Made by a program: the position numbers and the translations under genes | Shown here: positions 23,761 to 24,835 of the stretch, one piece after another | How positions within the stretch are numbered: position 1 is the stretch's first letter | Layout of the letters: each line of letters starts with the position of its first letter | DNA from: an uncultured Campylobacter sp. | GTDB taxonomy: Bacteria; Campylobacterota; Campylobacteria; Campylobacterales; Campylobacteraceae | Direction: 5' to 3' | DNA length: 24,835 bases | Assembly: GCA_947090385.1 (NCBI GenBank) | Contig: CAMUNZ010000012.1 | Coordinates: 1-24,835 of the forward strand | Notes under the pieces: generated by a model | What the model saw: the letters and a program-made list of their open reading frames with translations, nothing else | What the model was told of the DNA's origin: nothing | Databases searched by the model: none

Positions 23761-24835
23761 TTGAAATTCAATACAGAATTTGGGATATTGCAAGGATTTT
23801 GTATATAAAATCCACTAAAAAAATCAAATCCAAGATCTTTACAAAATTCGTAATTTTCTTTTGTTTCGATGCCTTGCGCGATACTTAATGCATCATTTTG
23901 TGCGACGATTTTTAACAAATTTTCTATATCGTTTAATTTTGTTTTTTCATTTATCCTAACATATTTTGCAAAATCCACAAATTTAAGATCATTTTCGTTT
24001 AAAATATTTGTCAAAATTACATTTTTTCTTGGCAAACTTTTCATAAAATTCACTTTTGTATCATTTAAATTTTGTACATTAAATTTAAACATAAAATTAC
24101 CATTTTCTTTTAAATTTAAAACTTCTAAACCGACACCGCATAAAACAAATTTTTCTTTAAATTTTTGCGATTTTTGATAAATTTTTGTATTTAATATGCA
24201 ATCAAGCCCGTATTTATACACCGCATCCATAAAATAACTAGCGCTATAAATTCCACTTTTTGTTATGATTCTTGCATAAACATCGTAAAATTCTATCTCT
24301 TTTTTATTGTTTATAACGGCTTGAAAAAACGGAAAAAGACAGTTTTTTTCTATAGAATCAGCTATCAATCCAGCCATATAAATTTGCATATCGTCCAAAT
24401 TAGAATCTATAAATTCACAATATGTCAAAATTCTTCGATTTTGAAATTTAGCAAGCTGCAAAGCTCTGCTAGCATATTCATAATAATGATTTTTTTCAAA
24501 TGAAATTCCAACTTTAAAATCCAAAATTATCGTGTTTTTGTCGATCGAAATTTTGTTATTTTTAAGCAAAAAATTATCTATTTTCTCGATTTCTACGTTT
24601 ATTTTGGATATGTCAAAATCTCTATCACCAATAAGCGCAAATTTTTCATTATCTATGCAAAAAAACTCAAAACCATTATTTAAAGCAAAATCGCTAAATT
24701 TTTGATTTAAAATAAATAAAAACTCATCTAAATCGTCTTTTTCGATATTTTTTTTTAATAAATCAAAATTACAAATTTCACACAAATATAATTTTGGATT
24801 TTTAAAATTGTTTAAAGACTTTACCATTTCTTTTA
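23757..24835 (-). CDS. Degenerate GGDEF-EAL domain protein, probably cut at the window edge
   Basis: About 356 residues are visible. Residues about 8-145 fit a GGDEF fold ('NPKLYLCEICNFDLLKK' as first strand), but the signature is lost ('DNEKF' where GGDEF would be). Residues about 150-350 fit an EAL fold. There the EAL motif reads D-V-Y ('YDVYARI'), the K-I-D motif reads R-I-N ('YVRINEKT'), and 'EGVET' reads 'QGIET'; only the late 'FFSGFYIQNP' is near consensus. Catalysis in both domains is therefore unlikely, and a binding or scaffolding role is more probable. The ATG at 24827 has only a weak ribosome site, and the frame stays open to the edge ('KE' before it), with the usual GGDEF opening segment missing. 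I therefore take it as partial. The stop overlaps pldA by 4 nt. Confidence 0.72.
   Translation of the reverse strand, partial: KEMVKSLNNFKNPKLYLCEICNFDLLKKNIEKDDLDEFLFILNQKFSDFALNNGFEFFCIDNEKFALIGDRDFDISKINVEIEKIDNFLLKNNKISIDKNTIILDFKVGISFEKNHYYEYASRALQLAKFQNRRILTYCEFIDSNLDDMQIYMAGLIADSIEKNCLFPFFQAVINNKKEIEFYDVYARIITKSGIYSASYFMDAVYKYGLDCILNTKIYQKSQKFKEKFVLCGVGLEVLNLKENGNFMFKFNVQNLNDTKVNFMKSLPRKNVILTNILNENDLKFVDFAKYVRINEKTKLNDIENLLKIVAQNDALSIAQGIETKENYEFCKDLGFDFFSGFYIQNPCNIPNSVLNFK

Noticed and set aside
23761..23793. Extra 11 residues on the phospholipase
   Set aside because: They would precede and spoil the signal peptide; ATG at 23760 gives a normal one and a 4-nt coupled overlap.
1..24835. 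CRISPR arrays, insertion sequences, prophage genes, toxin-antitoxin pairs or defence systems
   Set aside because: No regularly spaced repeats, transposase or integrase motifs, terminal inverted repeats or recognisable defence or toxin domains were seen; the window is mostly conserved housekeeping DNA.

Overview
The window looks like chromosomal DNA of a Campylobacter-type member of the Campylobacterota. It is very AT-rich (roughly 30% G+C by eye) and tightly packed, with many 4-nt start/stop overlaps. Its gene neighbourhoods match what I remember of Campylobacter jejuni: CmeABC/CmeR-CcoG-RpsU-UPF0323 lipoprotein-glutathionylspermidine-synthase-like-hydroxyacid dehydrogenase (the Cj0365c to Cj0373 order), and AccD-RlmH-DksA-like-membrane protein-Dus (the Cj0127c to Cj0123c order). 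The species is not C. jejuni: blocks that are separate there sit side by side here, and extra genes are present. I did not see an insertion sequence, prophage, CRISPR array or rRNA.

Layout. Positions 1-543: 3' part of a DUF3137 gene (+), closed by a bidirectional hairpin. 573-8218 (-): ccoG, then a TetR-family repressor (CmeR-like), then the tripartite RND efflux operon cmeABC, with a promoter and a palindromic operator between repressor and pump. 8386-12025 (+): rpsU with its own promoter and terminator, then a helix-turn-helix/coiled-coil gene, a UPF0323 lipoprotein, an ATP-grasp glutathionylspermidine-synthase-like enzyme and a D-2-hydroxyacid dehydrogenase. 12026-12143: a convergent gap holding a short, less AT-rich block with a degenerate repeated motif. 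12144-16228 (-): a small membrane protein, a periplasmic MsrA-MsrB fusion and UvrA, translationally linked. 16279-19081 (-): the petABC operon for the quinol:cytochrome c oxidoreductase (Rieske protein, cytochrome b, di-haem cytochrome c). 19260-22879 (+): accD, rlmH, dksA-like, membrane protein and dusB, tightly coupled and driven by an extended -10 promoter. 22925-23000 (+): a tRNA-Glu-like gene with an unusual anticodon arm. 23017-24835 (-): an outer-membrane phospholipase A preceded by an overlapping gene for a degenerate GGDEF-EAL protein that probably runs off the window.

How the genes work together. Most of the window is core physiology: drug and bile efflux, respiratory chain, fatty-acid precursor synthesis, ribosome and tRNA modification, and DNA and protein repair. 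The least ordinary items are the tRNA-Glu-like gene with anticodon CUC and several helix defects, the HTH/coiled-coil gene between rpsU and the lipoprotein gene, the degenerate GGDEF-EAL protein coupled to the phospholipase, and the repeat-bearing gap at 12026-12143. I see no clear new multi-gene system. Several start codons were placed from ribosome binding sites, promoters or signal peptides rather than from the longest open frame; this is stated in the entries concerned.
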